64,000 bases of DNA from Anarhynchus alexandrinus (Eukaryota; Chordata; Aves; Charadriiformes; Charadriidae), in contig VUYV01000004.1 in assembly GCA_008711295.1 (NCBI GenBank), positions 1,509,920-1,573,919 on the forward strand, read 5' to 3'. The notes beneath the pieces were generated by a model. The model did not search any database. It had not been told where the DNA came from and saw nothing but the letters and a program-made list of their open reading frames with translations. Below, piece after piece: positions 25,201 to 37,104 of the stretch (the first letter of the stretch is position 1; every line of letters begins with the position of its first letter). A program made the translations under genes and the position numbers.

Positions 25201-28200
25201 TTTTGATATTTTTTTCTTCAATTAAAAAAACGGTTTCTTCAGGCTCCACAACCTCAGGTAGCTTAACTGAGCTAACTAATCTGCTGTTTTTAATTTAATA
25301 AGCCAGCTTTAAATCCATGCAGTTATCAGACTTTCTTCTTTTAAATGGGCTGTTTATCTCTCTCTCTTGGAGGGCCTGAAAATGAGAAAGTAAGAATGTC
25401 CTAGGCAAGGTTGGCACTAAATCCTCTACAGATCAGAAAGTACAGCCCTCCAGTTTTCAAACTCTTCATGGTTCAAGTTACCTGTTACCACAGTGGCATC
25501 AGTGCTACACACCCTTGGAAGTGTAACCACTAGACTTGTAGTGCTAAGTAAGCCCTAGCTGTCCACCAGTGATTCTGAAAATGGTTAGGTCTGACCAAGT
25601 GAATTAATCTTTCGCCAGTAATGTCATTATTAGCTCTTCTACTCTGCTCTGTGGATGGAAATGGAGGCAGCTATAGTCAGACCTTACTCTGAGTAATTAT
25701 TTAAATAGAACTTGTTAGTGTTAGCAGGAAACTATGCTGTAAATGTTTGCTATCCCAGAGTTGCATTGACCAGACAGAGTCCATTTCCAGTTGGGCTGTT
25801 TGGGGACAGCCATGAGCATGAGTCTGGAGCCTGTCTGGGACTCACTCTTCTGAACCTGAAGACAGATGCTACAAGCACTGCTGCTCGTCATCCACAGCAG
25901 GGAGGGCAAGACCTACACAGAGACACTCTCCCTCCTTTCTTCCTACTATAGTGCTTGGTCCAAATGAAAAAAGCAAGACAAGACTCAGTTTGGATTAGAA
26001 AGAGATCACCTACCCTCCAGGTGGGGTGTTAATCCAGCCCTGCATTCATTTTTTGGCAATAGACTTCACGATACCCTTATGGCCTTAAACACCATGAGCT
26101 GCAAGTACAGATAATCTCTGAATGCTTTACTTGCACCATAAAACACGGCACCGGCCTTATTCCCATTCTGCAGTTGGCCCCAGAGGCATGGTGGACCTGA
26201 GCCAAGAAGGGTCTGGTTCTCTGGAACGTCCTACCACTGCCTCCCAAACAGGCAGCCCATTTGGCCTCTGCTAACACTGGGCAAAGCTTTAGTTCTTCGG
26301 TTTTGATGCCTTATTCAAATCCACCCGCAGTCCCTCCACACACCATTTTGGTGCGAGAACAGGCCCACTGAGGTTGCAGAGCGTTCCTGCAAGCGGGCAG
26401 AAGGGCCATATAAAAATCAAATCCACATGACTGTATTTACAGGCAACCAAAGAGAGGGCTGCTTTTCCAAGAAAAGCTTTTCCATGTAAAAGAATTTTTA
26501 ATCTCCCCTTTGACTGTCATTGTTGAAATGATGGCTTTGCAGGCTTGAAATTTAAGACCCTATAGGCGTCTTTTCTGTTAGCTGTGATTTATGAATGGTT
26601 TCGCTGTTGATTATCCTCCAAGATTACAGCACAGCAGCCCTGACAGACAAGCAGAGGAAATTTCACAGGATAACGGGCAGGTCCTTCTCCAGGGCAGTGA
26701 GGCAGGGAGGTGTGTTTTGACTCAAGTATGTAACAGTATCAGCAAATGCTGACTGGACTCCACAGATAATCCGATAGTCTGCATGTAGCGCCCTACTCAG
26801 GAGAGTCAGCAGAAGCCTTTATGATGATTTGTCTGTGCTTCAGATCCTTTGCTCATTCTCTAATATACCATTCAGGTTTTGGGTGTTTTTTTTCTTTTTT
26901 TTGCCTTGATTGTGGCACAGACTGTACAAACTGCAGTCAAACGTGAGAAGGTAACAGTTGCATATAATCCTATGCACGTTCTTCAAACATCATCATTCTT
27001 TACTGCAGTTGCAAAGTCTACTGTCTTGTCTGGGAGATGCACTGTCTTTATGTCAAGCCCAGGATATTCAAAGGAAATTTGCTTCTTTGATTTATTGCCA
27101 AGAACAGGCACACCTGACCCCAGAAAAGGAGATTTTGTGGCTTTTGTTCCATTTCCTGCTAGACAGTTTGTTCCATGTTGCTGCTAGGAGGGACTGCTTA
27201 TCTGGTGAGGGTAACAGGGCCAGGGCAGGTGCAGCCATGACTTGAGGGAGCTGCATAGCATTCCTGTTGCTCCCGCAGTGCAGGACTGACACAGTGCTAA
27301 CAGGAGACAGGAACAAGGTACAAGCCCTTGTAGTGGCTTGGCAAAGCCATACCTGAGGATGCTGCAAGGAGACCAGGTATCTCCTGAGAGAAGCTCTCAA
27401 AGCAACTGCCTGTGTTAGTTTGTTTCCTTTGAGGCTGTGCTTTTCACTGGACCAGACAGCCGAGACTCAGAGTCCAAGTCAAAAAAATTTCTGATGTGGG
27501 GGCTGCCTAAAAATAAACGAGCAGACCTCTCAGGAGGTGATTTTATCTCTTGATAAATGGCTTCTAGCTTTTCAGGCAGAAAGGTTCCTTTGATTTGAAC
27601 TCTGCCATGCTGCCCTGCAAAATGAATCATTTTTGGCATGTGGTTTCCAGGTCTAGCGCTACAGATGTGCTTCCTGCTCTTTGTATCATCACCTGGACCC
27701 GTGCAGTGAGCAGCGGTATGCCACCCTCGGGCTTTGGATCATTTTGGGCTGAGGTGAACAACTCCATGAGGTGCCAAGCAAGGATGATCTGGGCCTGACG
27801 CGCCTGGGTCCTGCTCTGTGGTCGGTCATATTCCCCTAAATGATCCTGCTGCTTCGGTGCCTTTCAGCACTATTGCCAGGAATACACTGAAGAGAGGAAA
27901 GGCTGCACCTCTTTGGAGGGAACCAAAGAGCATAGTTACATCCAACTGTGGCCCAAGCCATTCTTACTGGGACTAGTTATGCTGTGGGTGTTCTGAAGGA
28001 TCGGGTTCAACAGGGAACCAGAATGGACATTCCTAGCATTCTTCCCATTTTGCCACCCAGCCTGCTTCAGAAAAAGTCCTGATGTAGGTGTTTGTATCCT
28101 GTCTCTTTCTTCCCTCACTGTATTGGTCTTTCAAGCCTGGCAGCAGTGGAAGGAAACTTAGCACGTGATGCTGACTTTCTGCCATGTCTGTGGGACGGCA

Positions 28201-29816
28201 AATTCCTAAACTACTCAAATCTAGCTAAGAGAATAGCTAGGAAAACAGGAAGCAGAGGACTCATCAAAGCAGGGAGAGGCTTGAATCCCAGGGGATTCAA
28301 GGAGGGATCCCGGCTTTTATCCAGAAGCGGGGCTGCTCACACCAGGAAGGCTGTCTGGGTTCCTGCCCACACAGTCCCTCTCTCATGACTTCCCACCTGT
28401 GCTGCATAATTTTCCGCATTTTGATCCGACTGTTCATGATATATCTTACTAGTGGGATATCCATGGCCATAAAAGACTGCTGGATGTTGTAGCACAGTTG
28501 TGCTGGATACAGGAGCCCAGCCAGAGCCTGGACATAGGGAAGGAGGGCAGAGAAAAGGCTGGGGTTGTAAAGAGGCTTCAAGGGGATCCCAGGAATACCA
28601 CCAGTGAGAGGAGTGCCAGACATGAGCCCCATGGTACTTGGCAAGGCAGCCAGTAGCAAAGAGAAACAAACATCCAAGCATGTGGACAAAGTCCCAGCAC
28701 TTTAACTGAGGCATCTGTGAAGACCACACAGCCCTCACTAGATTTTGGTTTGCAAAGCCTCGCCTGGAAACCTCAGACAACTGAATGCAGCCCAGTGAGC
28801 CAGGGTGCAGATCACATTGCATGCCTGATGCTCTGCTCATTACCTGGAAGAGCTGTCAATGCCACGTGCAGTATCGCCAGCCTGGCACACAGCAGGTCTC
28901 TTGTCCTGAGTAGCACCGAGTCCCTGCAGGTCCCAGCAAAGCACAAGGGTTTCTTCACATGCATTTCTTCACCCATTTCAGGACTGGGCCCAGGGGCTGC
29001 ATTTTATAACAAAACAGACCAATGAAAAAAGAGTTGGAGAAGTTTTGAGAAATGTGTGCTTCATAAAGACCTCTTTAATTGATGTCATCAGAAATACACC
29101 TCTGTCTAAGAGTGAATCCTAACAGATACAGTCCTGCTGGATTTTTCCCTAGTGTTCTGCTACTTGACTCCCCACTCCTTATTTACTGTTGTTTCACACT
29201 CTAATTCCGAGCTAGGCAGGCTTATTCCTTCAGAGTTAGTCCTAGCAGTGGAGGCCACTGTCCCACAGCCTATGCCTTCACACACTGCTGCCCTTGTATC
29301 ACTGTGTTTGCACCTGTTTGTCTGCACTCAGCTGCTTCAGAAAACTTCCCTCCAGACTTTTCCTTCCTCCTTGTCCCACCATACACACAGGGGCCCAGTT
29401 TCCCTGTTCCCAAGCCAAGACACAGGAATGTACCAGTCCCTAGTGATTCCTTCCAGCAAATTAAGAACTGCTGAACCAAGGAGGGTTTCAGTAGAGCAAC
29501 ATGGCCTCAACTGAAAATCTCCCACTTGTTTTTCTCCTTCAGTAGGGCACTGTGCAATATTTACGTCCTGTCTCAACAGGTTTAATTCTACTACCCCACA
29601 TATACATCTGTGTCTGCACACTGTATCCTTCACTGAGTTTCCATTCAGGCAAATTTTCACTGGCCAAGAGCGCTATACTGTGGCTCCAGGAGGACTTCTG
29701 ACCAAAGAATGAGTCATTTCCATCACAGCCATCAGGACAGGAGCATTTCTTACCACCTGCCCACCCTGTACTTTACACAAGAGAGCTCCATCTTGGGTGA
29801 GCGACCCAGTACTAAC
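22221..29816. other. Gene-free intergenic DNA
   Basis: I see no gene. The sequence is mostly AT-rich with homopolymer stretches (for example around 24628-24668). The two overlapping minus-strand open frames at 28297-28840 (130 and 167 codons) are the longest, but they have no recognisable domain and no repeat or splice support. Confidence 0.55.
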
Positions 29817-29880
29817 ATGATGATAATAATAATAATAACAGCAAAACCAACACCACCACCAATAATAATAATACCACCAT
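29817..29880 (+). repeat. Compound trinucleotide microsatellite (ATA/ACC)
   Basis: A run of 'ataataataataataa' at about 29822-29838, a short spacer with 'caccaccacc', and a second 'aataataataatacc' block form a compound imperfect triplet repeat. No coding role is visible. Confidence 0.85.
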
Positions 29881-31700
29881 AATATGTGCACACACATGCC
29901 CCGGAGAACCCAGCAGCAGTTTTGCCAGTCATAAGTGAAGTCTATCCTACAAATGCTTGGGGATGCTCAACAGTGTGTAGCGTTTCAACTGTTTAGAGCT
30001 CAGCAAACCCTAAACCATGAACACCCACTTCTGTGCTGAACACATATATTGTACTGAAATTTACCTTCAAAAATATACATTATTACAAAAATATACATCC
30101 AGGAAAAATTGGTTTGTAGTTTCTCAAAACAAGAATCAGAAAAAAGTTTCCCCACAACTGCTCCCCAAACTAAAATATATATCTCTAGGAGTAAAGGATA
30201 GCACACTCACCCCTGTCCAGTGTCTCTTTGTCCTGCTCCTTTTTTCTTCTTGGAGGAAAGCAGCTCTGAAGACACTCCTTCCCCTTGCACATACGGTCTT
30301 GCCAGTTCAGGAGAGGGGCAGAGGAACAGGGCTGCAGGGGAACTGCTGGGCTGAATGCCTGAGTTCACAGTGTTAACTGGCCGGAGAATCCTATTACATG
30401 ATAGGTAGCAAGCCAGCTCCTAATTTATGGAAATTTTGACCTTCAGTTCCCTTTGACATTTTCAGATCAGCTGTAGCGTGTGTGAGACATTAGAGCCCTT
30501 ACAGTAAGGGGCTCTAAATCAGCCTGTGCGGCTGCTGGAGCCGATGAGCGGGTCAGAGGTAAGAATTCACTGAGGTTCGTGTGTGGGCTGCTCGGTGCCT
30601 GTTTGACATTTATAAATCAGTGACATTCCTCTGCACAGCTCAGTGCATACAGATCGCTTCAGTCACTCTGAGGAGGGCCCCTCATTTCAGTCAAGGGTGG
30701 ATTTGGGCATCCTTGGCCTTTCCTTTTGACTCGAGCAAGAATACGTCTAAACAAATCCAGCTTTATTAGCTGGCGAGTTCACATACCACCATGCAGTGTG
30801 ACCCTCTCACTCAGGAGGATGGAGTGCAGACCCTTTTAGGATCAACCCTACCTCCAAATTCTTTGAGACATCTTTAGGTGCAATACCAGACACCTCACAT
30901 TTTCACCGGCCGCCACAATGAACGTTGTGTTGGTGGGTTTTGTAGCACAAACAGCCGCAGTCCCATTCTGCTGGGTGCTGGGCCAACAGCTGGGACCAAG
31001 AGGAGGCGGCCAGTTGGATTTCAGCAGTTTCCCATGGAAACCTATTTGCCATGAATAAAGCTCCACCGGGCTGAGCTGTATGAGCTGGCCTGCCCCAAAT
31101 TTCTCACAGTCTGGACTCTACGTAGCGAGAAAACACGATGAGAAAAACATAACTAGGGCCGTGGATAAGGCAGTGTTAACATCAGCCAGTTATTGTGCAA
31201 TAAATGTCCGTATCGGCTTCAGCAGACCTGACCTGTTTAACCGCTGCTTGCTTCTCCAGACCCCGAGGGTTGATGTGGACTCTCCGTTCCCCTCAGTGCT
31301 GGCAGTGCCTCTGGCACCAGCCGCTCCTCCCGGCTATCGGCTGGCCGGGATTTGGGATGCCCTCCTATGGTGACCTCGAACACACGATGGCGGGGATGGG
31401 GAGGCCAGCTCCTCGGTGGTTGTGGACCAGCAGCTCTGGAGCCAAAGAAAAAGATTGTAGTTTAGGCTGCGCTAAGTGGGAGGTGTCAGGACCGCCATGA
31501 GGGTACGGCAGGAGAAGGGCTATGGCGGGCTTGTAGCCAACACTGCCATGGTCACCCGCTGCCTCGGTGAAGCCACCATCAGCCCCCTCAAAGCGACGAG
31601 GGATGATGGCTCTTGAGAAGAGTTCTTCCCTCGTGCCCCACGTGCCTTGACGCTGAGGGGAAAAGCTGCTTTGGGGGGTGTGTGGGTGAAAGTGGGGTGC
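29881..31700. other. Intergenic DNA upstream of RFLNA
   Basis: No coding feature was recognised. GC content and CpG frequency rise from about 30900 toward the CpG island. The region may hold upstream regulatory sequence or non-coding first exons of RFLNA, but nothing in the sequence proves it. Confidence 0.45.
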
Positions 31701-31786
31701 AAGTCAGAACTGAGGGAAAAATCTGACAGAAGTGAGGAAAAAATCTGACAGAAGTGAGGGAAAACTCGGACAGAAGTGAGGGAAAT
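31701..31786 (+). repeat. 22-bp minisatellite, about four units
   Basis: Three consecutive 22-base units begin at 31721, 31743 and 31765 and share the core 'gacagaagtgagg' followed by an A-run. A shorter degenerate unit ('aagtcagaactgagggaaaa') precedes them at 31701-31720. The array lies at the left edge of the RFLNA CpG island. Confidence 0.9.
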
Positions 31787-31789
31787 CGG

Positions 31790-32900
31790 CGGAGGGAAAC
31801 GGCAGCTCCGTGATGGCGGGTGGGGAGGCCCCTCTCCCGAAGGCCGCGGGGTACCGCCGTGTGCGGGGGTTGCCTCAGGTCTCCTCGGGGGGCGACGCCC
31901 CGGGGGGAGGAGGGGGGGAGCGGGCGGGCGGCGCCAACCGCGCTCCCTGCCTGGGAAATGCCTGAAAACGTTCGGCCGGGGCAGAGCTGGGGGGCCGGGG
32001 GAAGGGGAGGGCGCTCCCCGGCTCCCCTCCCACCCTCTCCGGATAAATGGGCCGCCGGGAGGCGGCGGGCGGGCGGACGGCCGCAGCCTGTGGACGAGAG
32101 CGGCCCGCCCGTCCCCGTCCCGTCCCCCGCCGCGCCCAGCGCTCCCTGCCGGCGGGGCCGCCCCGGGGCTCCGCCGCACGTAAACGGCCGCATCCCCCGC
32201 GGGGCTGGGGGGAACCGGGCCTTTCTTCCCTTCCCCGGGGACCGCCTTGACGGGCGGGGGTCGGGCAGGGCGCGGGGGCCGGGTGGAGGGAAGGCGGCCG
32301 GGGCAGCCCCGTCCGGCTGATGCTGGCTCTCCGCCCCGCAGCAGGCTCAGCCCGGGCTCCGGCAGGCTGGTGGCGGCGATCGGGACTCAGGGGGACCCCC
32401 TCGGGCTCCTTTCCCCTTCTCTCCCTCGGCGGTGGGCGGCGCTGGAGGATTTTCTCCCGCTGCGGCCCCCTCGCTGCCCCCCAGACATGGTAGGTCACCT
32501 CCAGCTGCAAGGGATGGACGAGAGCCTGAAGGAGAAGAGCCGGGAAGGTTTGCTGGACAGCCCGGACTCGGGGCTGCCCCCCAGCCCCAGCCCCCCTTTC
32601 TACTCCCTCTCACCCGGCGAGGGCCGAGCTGGGGGCAGCGGCGGTGCGGACCCCCCGGTCCCGGGGCACCGGCGAGAGGCCAAGGACGGCAAAGTGGTAA
32701 GAGCCAAACTGGGCGCTGGGCTCTGTCCTCTCCGGCCCCGGGAGGGTGAAGGGCTGGCCAAGCCCCGGCACAGGGGGCAGCGAGGAAAGGGGCTGTGCCC
32801 ACGGACTGGGGCACCCCTGGGCTGTGTCCCCCCTCGGTGCCCGGCCACCCGCACTGGTGGTCGAGGGCTCTCCTTGTGCCCCATAGCGGCTGCAGTCCGG
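31790..32900 (+). promoter_or_regulatory. CpG island and presumed RFLNA promoter
   Basis: Base composition changes sharply to very G+C-rich with dense CpG (for example 'gggcgggcggcgccaaccgc' around 31921 and 'cgcccgtccccgtcccgtcc' near 32106). The island covers the sequence upstream of and including RFLNA coding exon 1. A weak TATA-like 'ggataaat' occurs at 32041, but a CpG-island promoter needs none. A pyrimidine-rich 'ctctccgccccgcag' ending at 32341 could be a splice acceptor joining an upstream non-coding exon to the coding exon. The transcription start cannot be fixed from sequence alone. Confidence 0.75.
32487..32696 (+). CDS. RFLNA: RFLNA coding exon 1 (residues 1-70)
   Basis: This exon encodes the N-terminal 70 residues of refilin A. 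It starts MVGHLQLQGM, followed by the refilin hallmark LLDSPDSGLPPSPSPPFYSL (residues 22-41), a proline/serine-rich stretch shared by the family, then a Gly/Pro-rich, poorly conserved linker ending KDGKV. The ATG at 32487 has G at -3 and G at +4, a strong Kozak context, and matches the family start. The frame is also open upstream without an ATG, so longer N-termini are unlikely. The exon ends at the donor GTG|gtaaga in phase 0. The Gly/Pro-rich linker (residues 42-70) is likely disordered and is the least conserved part of the protein. The exon lies wholly inside the CpG island. Confidence 0.95.
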
Positions 32901-35900
32901 TGTTGGCACTGCCACTGGTGTGCCCAGGCAGGGGGTTGGCCCGATGCTGGCCGGAGGTTTTGTGATACGCTTACAGAAGCGTTGGCAATTTGGCTGGGTA
33001 AACTCTTAATAACGGCGTGGGAGTGAAACCTGGGTCTGAATGGGCTCCCCTGCTTACCTTAAGAACAGAAAAGTGTAATTGCTTTTCAGTGGCACTGTCG
33101 TGTGTGGTAGATACAGGTTGGAGCTGCATCCGTCTGGACCGAGGCAGGGGAGTCCGGCTCACAGCCATCCTTACACTCCAGCATCCCGCATTTGTTTTTT
33201 CAGGAGTGTGGAGCCACATTTGCTGGAGCCCTGGCTGAAAGAAAGACAAAACTGTCCGTTAACTCAGGGCAGGGTACAGATGCCTGTCTGGGGACTTGGT
33301 ATGGAGACACGGGCTGGGGAAGGTTGTGTGCCACTGCCCTTTGCTGGAGCGGGGTTTTGTGGCATGAGCCTGCCTGGAAGGTTTCTGCGCTGCGTGGCCG
33401 AGTGGGGCAGGGTTAGTGGTTTGTACGCTCAGACAGCTGGCAGTAGCACTATAGATTTCGGTTAACCTGACAGAGTGCCAGTGAAGCAGTTGACTGTAGA
33501 GTAGGATTTGGGTAGATTTATTATGACTATTATTCTGCTTTATTTGTTTATTTCTATCCCTTAGCTATAAAAAACTGTTTTTAAAACACAAAGTTCAGAG
33601 CATAAGTAATGGTGGTGGAGGTTTTTAAAGGATGATGAAAGTTCTTCCCCAGGGATCTTTAACTTTTTTTTTTAACGTATATAAAAGACATTTGTAGGTG
33701 TGTTCAACACAGTTAATTGGCTTCTATATGGAATAAAAACTGCAGTACAAATCTTTCCATGGGAAAAAATTATCTACCTGTGGATTAGTGACAATTCAAA
33801 GACTTCTTCCTGGGAGAGACATTTTGCAATGACTTCTCACACCCTCATTTAATTTCTCAAGATCTAAGGCTATTTTAGCATATTATTGACAACTGCCTTT
33901 TACTCCCGAACATGCCAAAACCTTCCCCATGAACAATGACTCCTTCTCACCAGACTACAGTGGGTAGGGTGTGAGGTGTTAATTATGAAAATCAAATCGC
34001 AAACCCGCTAACGCTGCAGTTCCAAATACAGAGCCTTACCTGCAGATGCCTGGGCGTGTGTGCCATCTTGATGGGACTGTTTATGTACAAAGAGTTACCC
34101 ACGCGCCTCTGATTTGGCAGGATCAGGCTGTTGCTATGTATTTATGAAATAAAATGTGGGAGGAAGATGAATGAAGGCTTGCTGGACCAGAAAACAGCTG
34201 GGGTGGAGGTGTCTGCAAAGCTCTGTGATGGGGATATGACAGTTGGCCACTGCTCCTCCCAAGAAAGCCCTTAGATATCAAAGATGAAAGAGCATGAGAA
34301 AAACCTGTTTCAGCTCTTGGGCTGTTAGGACTGAGAGTTTTAGTGCTTGACTCCTACGGGGGGAAAAAAAAAAGTTATTTCTGTGATCTGTGTAAGGCAA
34401 AATTAAGTTTTCCAGTTTTTTTTTTTTATTTTGATCATAAATGAACATTTTACATGTTTCAGAGGAACTCACGCTGTAGATGTTTCCAAATTTTATATCA
34501 CATTGCAACAGCACAGGTAGCCCTGGGCTCCTGCTGTAAGAGTATGGGTTTCATATGTTGTGGATGTTTCCTGCCCTAAGTAGGTACAGAAGGTTGCAGA
34601 GATACTAACACTGAAACCAATTTGACTGTATTATTTGGAGTGGTGCAGGGCTGTGCTCTTTAACTGACTGTTTGGTACACTGCAAAATAATGAAGTAAAT
34701 AGGAACTTTCGCTCTGTTTGACTATACAAAGAGTTTTACTTCTCATTTTCACCCTGCAAATACTGTACTTGCAGCTGTTATTAAGAAAGCAGGAAAAATA
34801 TGGAGAGCGTTGCTTGCTTCATACTTCTGAATTTCAGTGTCTAATTAGCTTTAATCTTGCCATTTAACAAGGACTTGCAGATCTATGAGCAATTATGCAA
34901 TCCGTGAATGTGCTTCTGTTTAACTCTACTACTCTGCTGTTCATCAGAGCATGCAGAATTGGCAAATCAATAATTGCAGCTATTTGCACAGCAAGGCATG
35001 CTTTTTTTAATCGCCTGTTATATTAGTGTTTGTTTTGCTTATAAACGTGACAGGGCCAGGAATGCAGCCTGCACTCTTCGTGTTATAATACTATAAAACC
35101 ATATATAAGCTCAGCCAGTAACAGCCAAAAATTCTAGTATGTACGGTTACAATAAATTGCTGTCAGGTGAAGAAAACAACATTCCAGATCTGTGGGAAGT
35201 ATTTCATACTATTCCTTGCTGCGGACCTATCAAAACCACCAGTCTGAACCCAGTTGCGTTCTTTTGCAGTCAGCTATATTGCTCCAACTTCACAAATATA
35301 TTGAAGAATTTTTCTGCTCTAGGACAGCTCTTCTCATACAGACTAAAATCAGATTGCATGCCCTTATCGAATACTTTCTTGTGTGTAAAATCTGTGCTCT
35401 CTCTGCTTTGTGTTATTAACTGTGACTCCGAAAAAGTAAACTCTCTTCTCTTTAATAAGCACGACTTTGTTTCAAAGACAATGCACCATTTATTCACATT
35501 TAACCAGCCAATTTGGCTACAGCTTTGGGATCCAAGAAAATATGAAAGGCAATTTAGGGCCAGAGTCATAAATACCACAAGTTCAACACCATTTAGGGAC
35601 TTTTTTTTTTTTTTGCATTTTACTTGCAGTGCAGGAGAAATTGGCTTTTATTTCTTCAAATAAAATCCATGTAGGGAATTTGTCAATTGTTTTGTGCTTG
35701 GGTGCAAATATCTTAATGAAAATAGAAGGTGACTTTCACCTAGTTCTGCCTTTTAAATCTAAAACATGATTAAATTGATTCTTAGGACTTGGGTTACTGA
35801 ATTCTCTAGGCGTTGCGTGTAATGCTGGGCCAAAAGGAACGTAAATACAATGAAATGAATCTCTTAATAATATGCACAAAGAAGCAGTTACTGGAAGAGC

Positions 35901-37070
35901 GGGGAATGAAATGCCATCAAAGTAGCCAGATCTGCTTAGAGTTTTCCCTGTTGTTGTTGCCCTAGGATATAGTTTTAGGCCAGAATAACTGCTTTTGGGC
36001 TGTGCTGAAATAAGCGCTTTGCATTCAATAGTATAACTCCTAATGGATATCACGGGAGATCAGGATCACATTCATCTGCAGAACTAGCAGTCGTGCCTTC
36101 TGAAGCAGCAGACTTCTTGTCCCTTCCCAACACTGTTGCTGCTGCAATGAGTTCCTTTTATGTGAAAGACTTAAGTATTTGTGCATTCAGCCTGCCTCGC
36201 TGAGCACCGACTTCTGTAGACTATATCCCAGTGCATCAGCTGTCAGATGAATGCCCCCATGTAGGGAATTTGTACTTACATTCAGGAGCTGAGTCGGACA
36301 ACGATGCGGTGCCACAATCAGTCTTGTCTGGTGGGAGGAGATTCCAGCTTCACCTCAAGTGCGGAGGAGGAGGATACCTTGTCCCTTGGCGCAGCCTTCA
36401 CAGGCATGGTCCCACCAGCGGGGTCTAGGTCAGCATGTGTGCCAACCCGGTTGGATTTATGGCTGATATTTAAAAAAAAACAAACAAACCAAAACACCTC
36501 TTACTGACATGCTGCATTTTGAAGAGCCCTTGGGCCGCAGAGCCAGCATCTCATCCTACACTGAAAGCACTCCAGGAAGGGGGACTTTGTAGGGACTGGA
36601 TAGGGAACATGGGCATCAAAGGGTTTCCAGGCAATATGTAACTTCCAGACCTGCCAATGCCTACAGGGAAAGCACATGTGAGAGAAAGACCCGGCACCCC
36701 CAACCTGAGCCAGCTTGCAGCCCGCACACGAAGCAGGTGACATGACTCTCCAAGCCCGTGTGGGTCCCAGCAGCTCTGAGGAAAGCCCCAGGCTTGTGCG
36801 GGAAGCGAGGCACCCATCTGGCACAGCAGCAGGGCTTGCCTCCGGGGCTGGCATTTGCAGCCCAGCATCCTGACCCACTTCTGAACCGCTCCCATGGGGC
36901 AGGATCCTGCAGGAATTCCCCCGGCAGGGGTTGGCGATGGTTTCAGTTTCACGCCTGCATCTGCTGCCTGGCAGAGGCTAACCCCACCTGGTTGTCCCCT
37001 GTCCCTCAGCCCCGTCCAGTTCTGAACACGCGCCCGCTCCTCTTCCTCCTTGGTTCAACACCTGCAGCGA

Positions 37071-37104
37071 AGCGGTCTCATCATCGTAGCGGTCTCATCA
37101 TCGA
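37071..37104 (+). repeat. 17-bp tandem doublet
   Basis: Two copies of 'agcggtctcatcatcg' plus one base lie back to back and differ only in their last base. The unit contains two CpG dinucleotides, unusual for intronic DNA. Confidence 0.9.

Noticed and set aside
28297..28840. Two overlapping minus-strand open frames of 130 and 167 codons
   Set aside because: They overlap each other in different frames, have no recognisable domain, no CpG island or promoter nearby and no clear splice partners; treated as chance frames.
32247..32486. Extended N-terminus for RFLNA in the same frame
   Set aside because: The extension has no ATG in it, contains a likely splice acceptor at 32341, and refilin A proteins begin at MVGHL.
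31520..32510. Long minus-strand frames (219, 201 and 211 codons) in the CpG island
   Set aside because: High GC removes stop codons on all frames; the products are Pro/Arg/Gly-rich and antisense to RFLNA exon 1 and its promoter.
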